From assembly GCA_029582155.1 (NCBI GenBank), contig CM055894.1, forward strand, positions 28,805,207 to 28,869,206: a DNA stretch of 64,000 nt, written 5' to 3'. Under the pieces are notes generated by a model. It ran no database searches. It had not been told where the DNA came from and was given only the letters and a program-made list of their open reading frames with translations. The position numbers and the translations under genes were made by a program. Position 1 is the first letter of the stretch. Each line of letters starts with the position of its first letter. Shown here one piece after another: positions 46,761 through 58,910 of the stretch. The stretch comes from Panopea generosa (Eukaryota > Mollusca > Bivalvia > Adapedonta > Hiatellidae).

Positions 46761-47526
46761 AAAATGCGTTTAAATACATAGACCCTGTATATGATTTTAT
46801 TGTAATATAATGATGTTAATAACACACAAAAACATTCAATGATATAAAAACAATCATAACATATTCTAAACAAAGTGTTACTTGTCAAAACTTGTAAATT
46901 CAGTAATTAAATAAGCTCCTGATTTGGTAGTCAGTTAACACGTTTTTTAGAATTATGGCAAAAATGGGCTTCCATACTTTGAAAAATGAACGAATGTGAC
47001 CCTCGAGAAGTAAGTTTTTTTCTTCAAGTAAGTGTTATTTTGTTCATTTTGAACACTGTTGTTAGTTTAATACAAATGTTTAACGCTAGCAAAACTCTTA
47101 ATATCCTAAAATTGCATGTTTATACCGTATTCAACCTAACCTCAAATTTCATCATGAAACAACGTTCATCAACAATTATGCAGACATACAAGACTTAAAC
47201 ACAAACAAACTTCACGGAATTCATTAAAAATAAACATAATTGATACTTACCCCGCATATTTGATCGATAATGGCACTTTCAAACAGTTGTTTATATATTT
47301 TGACTGGGCGCCGCCATGAAATTATGACGTATTTTGATGACGTCATTGTACCTCCCGCTGAAGAATTCTTACTATGGTGAGCTAAACCGTCCAAAATTTC
47401 AAATTATAAAATAGGGTATTTTTTTTTTTTTTAAGTCAATATTTTTGTTTTGCCGAGGAACACAGTCTGCAAGTTTGGTTTGGGAGATACTAATACAATG
47501 TACTTTCGTTCTGTATAAATACAGTT

Positions 47527-47570
47527 TTTGTTGCAATTAGTCCGAGTGAATATTTTCGTTTACCAGCCTA
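47527..47570 (-). repeat. Right terminal inverted repeat of the Academ-like element
   Basis: Reverse complement reads TAGGCTGGTAAACGAAA, 8 bp, then TCGGACTAATTGCAACA, as at the left end. Confidence 0.85.
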
Positions 47571-47573
47571 TTA

Positions 47574-50500
47574 ATTGTGGAGTAAAAGGTGACTTTAATT
47601 ATCTGTTCATTTAAATCTATCTTTTAACTTTGTAATAAACCTGTTATGTATTTTCTAGTATGAGTTTTATTGATTTTAGTAGTACTATCAAAGTATGTTA
47701 TAGTAGGTGAGACGAATTTGGTGACAATATATTTTTGACCCAAAATAAAATAACTCGGTACTTTTTAGCTATAAAAGTGATCAATATTGATTTTACATTG
47801 GTAAGTCATATGAAAAATCATAACATTTACCTGGGATGTCATGTTTATTGATCTTAGACTGTTTGTTCTATTTTAGGAAGTATACCGTCGACAGGTGAAA
47901 ACGTAGTCCTATTATAAATTCTGAGTATACTACTTCGAAAAATATGTGAGAAAAACAAATAAATGCGGTACCGAAGTACTATGTAACAATATATTAACTA
48001 TGTGGTCAAATATTTGAAAGTAATTCCCAACAGGTACACGACAGTAATCCACCAAATGTCTGCGACAACGATATTTTCAAAGTGTGTTATTATTCAAGAA
48101 TGGCTGATAATGTTCCCGATTGTCCGAGAATATACCACACATATCCCTAACTCTTTGTCCAAAACAAAACAAACATGACCTACTTATAGATTTACGTGTA
48201 TATTAACTTTAGTTATGTTCGATTCTCATATCGCTTTCAATCAACAATATAAATTATCAATTAATAGCATGTAAACGGGATTGCGTGACCTATATTTAAT
48301 CAATCTAAAAAATACAACACAGAAACACAACAAACATAACGGTCGGATGACCTAATTAACGGTTAAATATGTTTGGGTAAACTAATTAGCAGCAAAAATT
48401 GAGTAGCAATACAACAGTATACGATAAGGTTGAATATAAATATGAAATTATAAATGTATATTTAAATCAATTACTTTGAGCAGTGGATCTGTTCATCAAC
48501 ATCAAAACACTGCTTGTATAAGATGACAGATTGGCGCGTTTTTCTGTCAACAACAAAAATAGCCCTGAACTTAATTTCTTTGTTTTACTATCAAAATCAA
48601 AGAGGACGTTCTGTAGTGAATGAAATTACACTTAACAATCACTATTTACTCAAACTACGAGTTATTATATCGAAAACATGTCAATATTTCATCCCGTTAA
48701 TGACTACACCCGATTACAGATGAATGGTGTTAGAGATTATAGCACCCTCCCACCAGATGATGTCACTATGCATAGTAGTAAATGTGTAAAACAATTTTTT
48801 TATCAATGAAAATTGCCGCGTTTTTTTAGTGCACAGCGAGATAAGTGTATTCTTCCGCATTTCAATGGAAATTGTATGCTTCTCGTATCGTATCTTTGAA
48901 TTTTTATACAGATAAAAATCCGCAATAAAGAAAAAACTTTGAATCTTTTGTTGTATAATTCGTCCTCTGCTATGGCAAATGCGTGTTGAAACTTGCGAAC
49001 TACTTTACTGGTCGGATGAATATGGCGGTTCCTGTCATACGTTCCTTTATAACAGATTGCTAGAGTTGCATGACAACTAAGGAAGTCAGAGCTTTGCTCG
49101 TCTTCCAAAAATCTGAAAAGCCCCTGTGGCGGAGTCAAATTTGAACAAACTTAAGAGTGCTTCACATAAGAATGATTCACACCACTATAGGAAAATTTTG
49201 AGCCACGGGGATTTTGAGCGTCTCCAGAGTTCAAGCTCCTGCATGCATACCTTTCTCTCAGCATCTTAGTGTTAGACATGTGTCATCCGGACACCCAAGA
49301 GATTGGTGGTGTTCATCAACCAATGGTTCTTCCTCAGGATGACCTAAAGTCAGAAACCTCAGGAAGAGAGCTAAGAGACAGATGGATGTCTTGCCTTAAC
49401 AAGAACATTCCAGGTGTAATGAGGCAACACTGCTATGCCATTAATATCACCCATTATGTACAAGCTTGTATCAAAGGCTTGGTGCAAAACTATTTAAACT
49501 AGATTTTCGCAAATTGTTCACAACAATGAAAGAATTGTTTGCAAGTTTCTTTTCTTACATATTTTTCGAAATTCAAAGGGAAACTGCTTTACTTACAAAA
49601 TTAACAAGTGTTTTCAATGTATGTTTTATTTCAACAGAATTTATCAAAGTTTGTGTTGAAAATGCAATAAAACTGATTTCAGATTTTGTGCAAGAACATT
49701 GTTGGTGTAATGAGGCAACACTGCCACTCAAAGTTTGTCAGAGCCATTATCAGTCATTCAGTACAAAATTGTTATACTATGCATTGTACAAAAACTGAAA
49801 AATAAAACAATTTAATAGCAAAAGAATTCACCGAGATTTAGCAAGTGTAATGTCATAAGATAAAAATAAACTAATTTTAGTGTACATGAAATACAGGTCA
49901 GTGAATAACAGACGGAAGACATGCATGTGTAACAGGCATAAAATTACTGCTATAGTATTATTGTTGTTATTTAATAAAATAAATAAAAATAACAAATTTC
50001 AGTTAAAAGCTAAAATTTTCAATTATGTTAATTGTAAAATGGTATATTTGTCTGATGTTTGTAGAGCTTTATTAGGTGAAAATTTTGTTAATATGCAGTT
50101 TATACAAGTTTAATTAGAGTAACGATTATACAAGCTGTTGTAAAAGGAAACCCTTGAGGTGTTAGTAACAACCATATTTTGAGTTAATAGGAGAAAGTAT
50201 TTAACTTTTCATTTCCTTTGGGGCAATTATTACATTATAGTAGTTTAGAATTGTATATACATATGACAGGTGTATAAGATAGGATGACAGACTACTGGAG
50301 ATAAATAATAGCCTAGGGTTATCTTGATGTATAGTTGACAGTAAGTTTATGGGCGGGATTTTAAAGGCCATAATTAAAATACTGACCAACAGAAAAGTAG
50401 AAATGAATTGACCGATGATAGTACAGTTGTTCAATCAGTCTGAGACTGGTTTTAGTAGAGACAAGTCTTTCAGTTAGAATGTAGATGCGAACCTGGTAAC

Positions 50501-50640
50501 ATGTCAGTTTAGACTAGGTTTAGATTAAACAAGGGAATGTGAGTTTAAAATGTTTTGTGACTTTGAACTTATGCAAACTATACAAATATGTAATTAAAAT
50601 TACTTATATAAAACAATGGTGTTGAGTCAATTATGCCACA
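47574..50640. other. Unassigned AT-rich stretch
   Basis: Contains one GTAGGTGA motif (47,703), the diverged repeat 48,825-49,050, and a direct repeat (AAGAACATT...GGTGTAATGAGGCAACACTG) at about 49,402 and 49,694. A short frame at 49,269-49,502 (RELRDRWMSCLNKNIPGVMR) is unrecognised. Whether the last few hundred bases are the 5' terminal repeat of the Ty3-type element cannot be decided. Confidence 0.4.
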
Positions 50641-51033
50641 TGGCACATGGGTATAATAAATGGTGCCATGACCAGGATTGGATTTAGTATTAAAACAACG
50701 CAGAGTTTAGGCCACGTATACGACATGGAGATAAAGGAAAAATCGGTGAGTGTGTTTATGTGATTTATTTTCTTACAAGTACGAAAATGACAAACCAAAA
50801 TGTTGCTTCTGTATTTAAAAACTTAGCAGATCAATTAGCACAATTAAATAATTTGTGGGGCTCAGGGGATTACAAAATTCATAAAACATTTTGATGGAGA
50901 TTCGAAACAATTTAAAACTTGGGTAAAAAATATTGAAAAATATGCAATTCTTACAAAAACAGATGAAAGTCAAATCAAACTAATAGCATTACAAGCCAGT
51001 AAGGGGGTAGTAAGCTATTTTATTCGAAGATGG

Positions 51034-51411
51034 ATGATTTATAATCCTAGTAAAACTGGGTCACAATTGAAAAATGGACTTGCAATGCGATACGCTGAGG
51101 TAATAGATTCTCAGCATTCATTAATGCGACTGGGTACAATTTTGCAACAAACATATGAAAATGTACAAAATTATGCAGAAAGATTGCTAGATTTTGGTCA
51201 AGATGCATTCAAAGAATATCAGGGAGATTTACAATTTATTGAAAAAATGTTAATGGGATATTTCATAAATGGGTTGGTGTCTGATTATATGAAAATGAGG
51301 TTAATGAGAGAAAATCACATAACTCTCCAAGCAGCAGTCAATTCAGCAATGATAGAACAAAATCTTAGGAAAAAATTAGAACTAAGAACAAGTCAAAATT
51401 CAAGAAAATAA
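51034..51411 (+). pseudogene. Ty3-type gag segment of the fossil
   Basis: An open stretch with ENVQNYAERLLDFGQDAFKE and EKMLMGYFINGLVSDYMKMR, the retrotransposon gag pattern. Belongs to the element at 50,641; fossil. Confidence 0.75.
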
Positions 51412-51900
51412 TTTTCAAAAGAGGCATCAGATAAATTTTGTGAATGGCAAACAAATTCAGGTTATCAGTAAAAGATCCACAGGTTACAAATAAAGCAATG
51501 CTCAAGGCAAAAAGTTAAGATCAAGTCAAAATTCAGGAAATGATTTTCATAATAGATATCAGATAAACTCTCAAAATGGCAAGGAAAAGCAGGTTATCAG
51601 TAAAAGATCAAAAGGTTACAAAGGAAGTAATGCTCAAGGCAAATTCACATGTTGGAAATGTAGGAAGACGGGTCATTTTAAGTGACAATGCAGATCAAAT
51701 GGGGTCAATCAAAATAAAACAATTCTTCAGGAAAACCAGTATGCTCTTCATGTTATCGAGCCGATATGAAGAGAGATAAAGTTCCTACATGCAATATTGC
51801 AATCACAGGTAGCCCATGTTCATGCATTTTGAAAACTAATGGAATAAGAATTAGATCTTTAGTGGATTCTGGGGCAGAAATTTCATTAATACATAGGAGA

Positions 51901-52798
51901 CAGAGCTCCAGATAAGATGTGTATTTGCGTATTTACGCAATTATATAAAGAAAAAAAGCAATTAAAATAAACAACTAGCGTATCAAAAAGTAATTGAAAA
52001 AAAAAAAATGCATGCGTATCAACAGTTTCAACTTCCTACCGAAATGTAAACAGTGGAAGGGTTATTATTTACGATGAGACCGGTAGACTGACCTGCGTGT
52101 TTATCAGTTTAAAATACGAAACCCGTGAATATTATTTTAAACCAGTCCTCATTCAGTCCGGGTTATAGGAGTGCTTTCATAGACTGTTCATAGGGACAGG
52201 TCTACATCGCGGCAGGCCGCGGTTTATGGAATAACGCAGCGGTATAGTTTATCTCTTTGAAGAAAGAATAATGTGAATTAAATTGTGTATATTTTATATG
52301 CTATAAAATAAAAATGTTGACACACTCGGCCACAAAATCCAGAACTGCGATTTGTTACCACCGCGTGTTCCTGAAATGGCGGACCCAGCCGCAATATAGA
52401 CCTGTCCATTTGTAAGCGCTTTAGTGACTATAAACACAAATGACGTTGAAACGTCAAAGAAAGCTCAAAATAAAACACAAACAGCAAGATACTTGAGTAT
52501 TTTGAACAAAATAAAAAAGACGAAGGGCATACTATTGCCGAGAGCATATTGTATGACATTGTATCCAAGTTGGCTGAGTACCTGTTATATTATTGCTGTA
52601 AGAAATATGATATAATAACACAATTTTACCCAAAACAGAAATGATGAGTAACTTTACTCAATTGAAATTGAAAATACCCAATTGAAAAAAAAATAGGGAT
52701 TAAAACTATTTTTTTTAATCAATTGAAATTGAAAATACCCAAATTAAAAAAATAGGGAGTAAAATACCCAATTGCCTCAAACCTTATCTGGAGCTCTG
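51901..52798. mobile_element. 0.9-kb TIR element inserted in the Ty3 fossil
   Basis: CAGAGCTCCAGATAAG at 51,901-51,916 is exactly mirrored at 52,783-52,798. AGA flanks both sides (51,898-51,900 and 52,799-52,801). The insertion lies in the protease region. No transposase, so non-autonomous. Superfamily undecided; a 3-bp duplication with a CAG start would fit several. Inside lies a second inverted pair around GGACAGGTCTA (52,194-52,213 and 52,388-52,407), possibly another small element, and an AATACCCAATTG repeat at 52,650-52,775. Confidence 0.85.
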
Positions 52799-53895
52799 AG
52801 AAGACTTTATCAATCCGCGCAATGTACCGAAATTTAGCAAGAAATCAATCGTATTACAATCTGTAAATGGAAAAGCATTAACAGTAGATGGTTATTTTGA
52901 ATTAGATTTTGACTTAGGAGGTAAAAAATTTAGTCCTACTTTTTATGTGGTACCAAACATGAATCGAAGAATGATATTAGGTAGAGCTTTATTTTGATCT
53001 AAATTTGTTAAGAATTGAAGGAATTACGTAAAAATGGAGGAGGATCTTCATATCTCTTCTATAGTAAGACTAAAATCTACCACCATTTTAAAACCACAAA
53101 CAATAAAATTAATGTTGTAAATGGAAAATTAAAATATAATCCAGATTTGCCAACACATGATTATGAAATAAGACTGTTAGAAACAGGATTTGTTAGTTCA
53201 GAACCAGGATTAGTAGTTTCAAATTCAGTACTTCAACTAAATCATGATCATACATTTCCGGTTATGCTAATTAATAATTCACAAAAAACTCTTAGGCTAA
53301 GAAAGGGTTGTGGTATTGCAAAGGTTGAAAAACTAAAAGATGCTAAATTTACTTCAGTAAATGAGGATAACATGTCAGTCAGAGGTGACAACTGAAAAGT
53401 TTAATCGTAAGGATATTACGGCACCTAGCGAACATTAAGACGACATACATAACTTTTTACAGGAAAATTCAGATTTATTTGCTGAAACAGATTTAGATAT
53501 AGGTAGGGCAATTGGCCCAAAACTGACATTAAATACAGGAAATAATCCTCCAATTAAATCAAGACAGTATCGCACTCAGATAAACAATAGGAAACATATA
53601 GATAAAGCAATTAGTGATAGGCTTGAAGCTAAAGTTATACAAAGATCAAACTCTGCATGGAGTTCCCCGATAGTTCTAGTAGATAAGAAAGATGGTACGA
53701 AACGATTATGTGTTGATTATAGAAAGATTAATTAAATATCAAAACCTATAGCTTATACAATCCCATTAATAGAATGATGATATATTGTTGTTGTTAGGGA
53801 ACGCAAAATACTTTACGTTAGATTTAAAGAGCAGCTACTGGCAAATTCCTGTAGATTGAAGAGATCGACATAAGACAGTATTGGTCTATTTATAT

Positions 53896-54035
53896 CTTAC
53901 GACAACATTACATATGCTAATACTCGATTTGCCATAATCCACGAAAACAGAAAGACTTAACTATCCTCTATAAGTAACGAGTTACTATCCTTTGCTATAA
54001 ATATGCGCATGCGCGAAAGCAACTGCCTCTTTCTG
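53896..54035 (+). repeat. Left inverted terminal repeat of DIRS copy 1
   Basis: Begins CTTACGACAACATTACATAT and includes GCGCATGCGC. Matches the reverse complement of 59,908-60,047 nearly perfectly. Confidence 0.9.
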
Positions 54036-56099
54036 TTTTCGTAACCTCGTGTGAGGTAGGTAATTCGAATTCACTCGTAAAAATTGCTAATTTTCCACGG
54101 TTTCTTCGTTATATAGTACGTTTTATTGTTTTATTAAGAAGCACATTCATTAGTTTGTAGTTGTGTTACTTCTTTTCAGCGAATAAATTCGCTTTACAGT
54201 TTTAATTCTCAATTTAATTTCGCGAGAATTTCACTGTTAAATTATTAAAAAGTAAATAGTCGACGAGTTTCTTCATCATTTAACTGTTTTTTGTTGTTTT
54301 TTTTTTTACAAATAATATGTGCAAACTAACCGGCGAAATTGTTCGCCAATTTTGTTTTATATTTCAGGATATTTGTACAACCTGCGTTTGTACAAAATGT
54401 CCTAACAAAGCTCAGTCTTGGTAATCAAGGGATATACTCTTAACCCAGGTATCTTCACCACGGGGAGATATCCCTCAGATTCCAGGGGCCTTCCCATGGA
54501 GCAATGTCTCTTGGAGGAAGGCACCGTTGGTGTTAGAGCTACACCCTCCGTAGACCTTCGACCTCCGGGTCAGTTTACAAGGAGTCTCAATGGGCTAGGT
54601 CTAGTACCAAAACCCAGAGAGTGACGGGTGGACGAAGATGCTCCAGGAGCTCCTCCACATTCGCTAGCTATCACTGTCCCAGCAGCTCTCTGTAGCAGCA
54701 CAAAGACTTGAAGAGATTTCCCTTAAAATCAGCTATCACTGTCCCAGCAGCGCACAACAGCAGCACAAGGACAGGAACAGAAGGCGATCGAGGGAAGACT
54801 ACCACTAAGAGTGGAAGGGAACATAGAAGAAATAGAGGTAAAGTTTCTTGTTTTTCATCTAAGGGAAGAGACACCGACTTTCGGTTTTCTTTTTCTCTTC
54901 TTATTAAAGGGACAGATCTAAGGGAGTCTCTACACTAGTTCTAATAGTCTTGGAAACTAACCAGTGGAATTCCAATGACATATCTATACATTACCCCCAA
55001 AAATATATGTATACCTTACCGGAATTACCGGAATCAAATTTACAAAGGCAAGTGGGGGGTGCCCTTTAAATAAACAATGGTGTTTTAACCATGAGGAGTT
55101 TTCCCTAATTATTATAAGGGCCTTCCAATGGAGCAATGTATCTTGAAAGAAGGCATCTTTGGTGTTGGAGTTACACCCTCAGTTAGACCTTAGACCTAAG
55201 GGTCAGTCTAAAAGGAGTCTCATAGGGCTAGGGCTGGTACCACAACCCAGAGATCTCGAGTACTTTCTCACTCAACTAGATCTAATTTTTCCAGGGGTTT
55301 CACTCCTGACCACGTAGTCCCTTAACTCCCTGCTAACCAACTACCAGTCCCCTTTCCAGGGGCGATGGTTGCTTCTCTTTCCATTGATGACAAGGCCATT
55401 TGGTCGAGAAATTAAAGGAACACCCTTTCCCCATTACTCAGAGATGTTTTCTCTGCTTAGAGATATATTTGGCCCTGAACTTTGTCTCACAGTGGTTTAT
55501 ACTTACACTACTGTTCAGGGTTACTTAGCCTTAGAATTTTATTTAAGACTCACACTCCACCTAACTCTATCCTTTCGCTACCACAGAGTAGTCAGGTACC
55601 TCATTTGATGACTATTTTACATCAGAGCTTAGAGAGGAAGAGATGGTCCCTTATGGCCCTTCCTCTCACTTTTCTAAAGCTATTACGTCAGACAGGTTGG
55701 GCACGGATTTGAAGTACTGTAATTAATTCTTTACATTCGTTGGCATGTTAAGAAGTTCAGGCCCAATTTCACTCGGATATTATGGGGGCGGAGGTTGCTC
55801 TTCCGAGAGGGTTCGCCGGTCAACAGCACTCGATCGGTGTCCGCTTCCCTGAGGATGGTCGTTCGCACTCCTGTTACACGGAGGGGAGAACCCGTCGCTT
55901 TATAGCATCTGTGGTATCTTGTCTATCCGGCAGGACCATAAACTTACCTGAAGCTCTCATCGAGCTGCATCTATTCCTATAGTCAATGGTTAAGGACAAC
56001 GCCAATATGATGGAGTATTTCGTCAGGCTTTCAATATTTCCTTTCTTTAAGGAGTCAGACTTTTCTGTTGGAGTAGAGTTCTCTAAACCAACAGCTGGT

Positions 56100-57777
56100 T
56101 TCTAGTCTGTAGGATGGACCATTTAACTCTTATACACTTCTTGGACTTAATTTCCAAGAAGTGGTTAAGATTCTTGGAATAGAGTTTGAGAACCCCTCTT
56201 TTCAGCGGTTAGCCATGGCCAAACTTCATACCAGACCTCCAGTATGGTTCCATTTATAGCTCCTCAAGCTCCATTCAGTAGGACTCCAGTAGTTGGGTCT
56301 TAAGGCCCCATTTTACTCGGGATCTTTCTTCCAGGGTTACTTTTAACCATAAAGGAAGCAAGTCATACAGAGGCAGGGGCGAGGGCAGAGGAGGTCTAGT
56401 GCCTGACCAATAGGGGTGCCCTTTCTGGAAATTTCCAGGCTCTTTCCAGTTTTGCTGGGTTCTTCCAACTTAAATTTGAAGATCCCAAGGCTAGACATTC
56501 TCTCAAGAGGTAGACTTTCTACCTTCTCAGAGTCCGGGGAAAATTATTTTTCGCAGACCCTTAGACCCTTTCGGTGATCCAGAGGGGTATCTAATGCTTT
56601 TTTGGGTCAATCCCCAACGGTTTCTTTTCACCCAAGATGCTTAGTAATTCTCTGGGATCAAATGAAGCAGTAGATTTCGACACATATGTCTAGAATTTTC
56701 TGTCTCACTGCAATTGAACCGGTATCCCCCTCCTCTCCCAAGCAGGGGTGCTACAGTCGTCTTTTCATAGTTCCAATAGAACAGGGGTATGGAGAACCTT
56801 TATCGATGGAACTACAAAGAACGAGTGGGTAACTTCGCTTGATCTGTTAGTTGCTTACATTCACTTTCCTATACAACCAGATTCAGACGATACATTCGCT
56901 TCCCTTGGCAAGGTTCAACGTATCAGTTCGAGCTCTTCCCTTCAGTTTATCACTAGCACCTTACGTTTTCATGATTCCAGGTGCATTATACAGATATTTG
57001 TCTCCATTCTTATCTGGAAGACTGGCTCCTAACCTTCAATTCCAGGGACTTGGCTCTGCAACACTCAAGACATCTTCTATGTCTAATTCTAGAGCTGGAC
57101 TTCTTTCCCAATGGGAACAAGTCGGTATTGGTTCTTTGTCAAATATTTACTTGCCTAAGACCACATTTCCAACTACAGGAAGTTTTTTTTGATCCTTCTC
57201 TAGAAAGATTAAGATTATGTCAGGTAAAACTGGAACATCTTCTTTCAGTTCCCTCTGCCTCAGCCAGGGAACTTCTTCCATTCTTTCATTCATTCATTCA
57301 GTTATTAACGAGCCATATAAACATATTGCATATGAGGGCAGTATTTCCGTCCCTACATCCTTTCTAGTGTCAGTACGAGGTCACTTGGTCACGCTAACCA
57401 CAGACAACACAACCTTAGCTTCTTATGTGTACAACAAGAGGGGGGGGGGGGGTGCTCATGCTCAGGAGCTCTCGAACTTTGCAAAGGAGACTCTGACTTG
57501 GTACTCCCAAGTAAGGATCTCTCTCAGAGCCAGGTATATTACAGGCAAACTGAATATTCTGGTATATTCCCTTTCCAGGAAAACCCATATATTTCACACA
57601 GAAAGGATGGTACATCGATCTACACTAGATCAGGTGTTCCAACTTTGGGACACACCTTGTAGATCTATTTGCTACTCGGTTGATCAATCAACTCCCAACC
57701 TTGTTTCTCCAGTTTCAGATCCTCTGTCAGGGGCAGTAGACGCTCTGTCAATTCCTTGGCAGGGTCTGTTCAAGTAA
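56100..57777 (+). pseudogene. DIRS reverse transcriptase/RNase H region
   Basis: Recognisable phrases in several frames: WVTSLDLLVAYIHFPIQP, YLEDWLL-type text, LTTDNTTLASYVYN (RNase H), ARYITGKLNILVYSLSR, and SPVSDPLSGAVDALSIPWQG at the end. All are typical of the DIRS polymerase. Fossil with multiple breaks. Confidence 0.85.
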
Positions 57778-57780
57778 TAC

Positions 57781-57860
57781 TGTCTTTCGTGGTGTAATGG
57801 TTAAGGCGTCCATCTCAAAAGCAGGTGGTCAGAGGTTCAAACCACCTGGGAATTCCGGGT
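57781..57860 (+). mobile_element. tRNA-like insertion (SINE head) inside the DIRS element
   Basis: TGGTGTAATGGTTAAGGCG (A-box-like) and GGTTCAAACC (exact B-box core) are spaced as in a tRNA. AGGTGGT and ACCACCT also form a stem around the B box. It lies where DIRS polymerases are continuous, so it looks inserted. No body or target duplication was identified. A tRNA-derived SINE fragment is the simplest reading. Confidence 0.6.
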
Positions 57861-58059
57861 GCTTTAGACTAAAATGCATACTCTCCACCTCCACTTCTAT
57901 CTTGGGTACTTCTGAAAGCACAGAGAGAAGACGGTTTGCTGCTGATGATAACACCATTTTGGACTGGACATCCATGGTTTCCTACACTGTTATCTCTATT
58001 AGTGGCTCCTCCAGTAGTATTCCCTCTCAGACTAGGCCTGGTGTGTCTAGCTCTTGATC

Positions 58060-58910
58060 GGCTAGTTCACGCCAAGACAAGTGTTTCATCTTTACTCCTG
58101 TCTCTTATCTAACGACATCTCGAAACAGAATGATTTGCTACTCGAGTTCTTTCAGTCGGTATTTCTAGAAGTTTTTCTACAAATGTCTTTACGAGTACAG
58201 ATGAAAAGGTTGGTTGGAAAAGGGTGAGTCAGGGTCATTGGATCTATGCAATCACACTTTTCAATTATCTATCAGATTTCTTGTGTCACTTTCAAAGATA
58301 AAGGTCTTTCACCATCTTCAGTTTAAGATTATTGTTCAGCCATTTCTGTAACATTTAGGCAGGTTACAGGAAAGTCCGATAGTCGTCTACTTTCTAACAT
58401 AGTTAGAGAATCCCGCTTCTTTTTATGTCACTCCAGAAGGGGACTGTCTCCAGGTCCTGTAGGCTATTTCAGGTCCTACATCCGAACCACTTATATCTTG
58501 TTTGAGATTGGGATTAACTTTTAAAACTACTTTCCTGTTAGCTATAACTTCAGGTATTGACGTAGTGAGCTACATGCATTATCAGGAACTTAAGATTCCA
58601 TTTACTTCGCGGTAGGTGGCCCTTCCATTACGTTGCTTTTCTTTCCAGGGTTTCTCTCATAGCATTAACCTCCTTTGGTTGCTATTCAACAACTGGTTAT
58701 TCCAGCCCTACCTACAAACACCTTAGGTAACGAGATTTCTTCTTCTGGTTTATGTCCAGTGAGAACATTAAAATCTACTGAGATAGCTCTAAGGCATGGC
58801 GCAAGTACAGGAAACGGCTTTTCGTTGCTTATCTCCCAGAAACCACAAGAGATTTTCTCTTGCTTTCATATCAAGAAGGATTGTAGGGACAATTATGTCT
58901 TCTTATGAGT
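58060..58910 (+). pseudogene. DIRS tyrosine recombinase region
   Basis: By position (after RNase H, before the internal complementary region) and by decayed phrases matching the SAM-like N-terminal and catalytic parts of DIRS recombinases, this stretch is the recombinase. Strongly decayed; catalytic residues are not claimed. Confidence 0.55.

Larger units (their letters stand above)
40585..47570 (-). mobile_element. 7-kb TIR DNA transposon, Academ-like (nuclease-bearing), inactivated
   Basis: Left end TAGGCTGGTAAACGAAA (40,585-40,601) is matched exactly by the reverse complement of 47,554-47,570. A second block, TCGGACTAATTGCAACA on the left, matches the right end inside a short unequal spacer. 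TTA flanks both sides (40,582-40,584 and 47,571-47,573). The minus strand encodes one long protein in pieces from 46,056 to 41,572 (about 1,490 residues): zinc-binding N-terminus, transposase-like core, FEN1/XPG-like nuclease, cysteine-rich C-terminus. The combination with an XPG nuclease and a 3-bp duplication points to the Academ superfamily. At least six frame changes make it inactive, unless some reflect introns. Confidence 0.75.

Noticed and set aside
38929-47570. The Tudor-like gene as a second gene of the Academ-like element
   Set aside because: It lies outside the TIRs and TTA duplication, so it is a neighbour rather than cargo of this copy.
54671-54874. Minus-strand gene (67 codons, leucine-rich start)
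   Set aside because: Opposite-strand shadow of the DIRS 5' region; the same frame recurs in the second DIRS copy only because the DNA is copied.
57439-57452. Long G run as a regulatory G-quadruplex
   Set aside because: A single homopolymer run in a decayed DIRS polymerase; it may also be a sequencing artefact and shows no spaced G-tracts.
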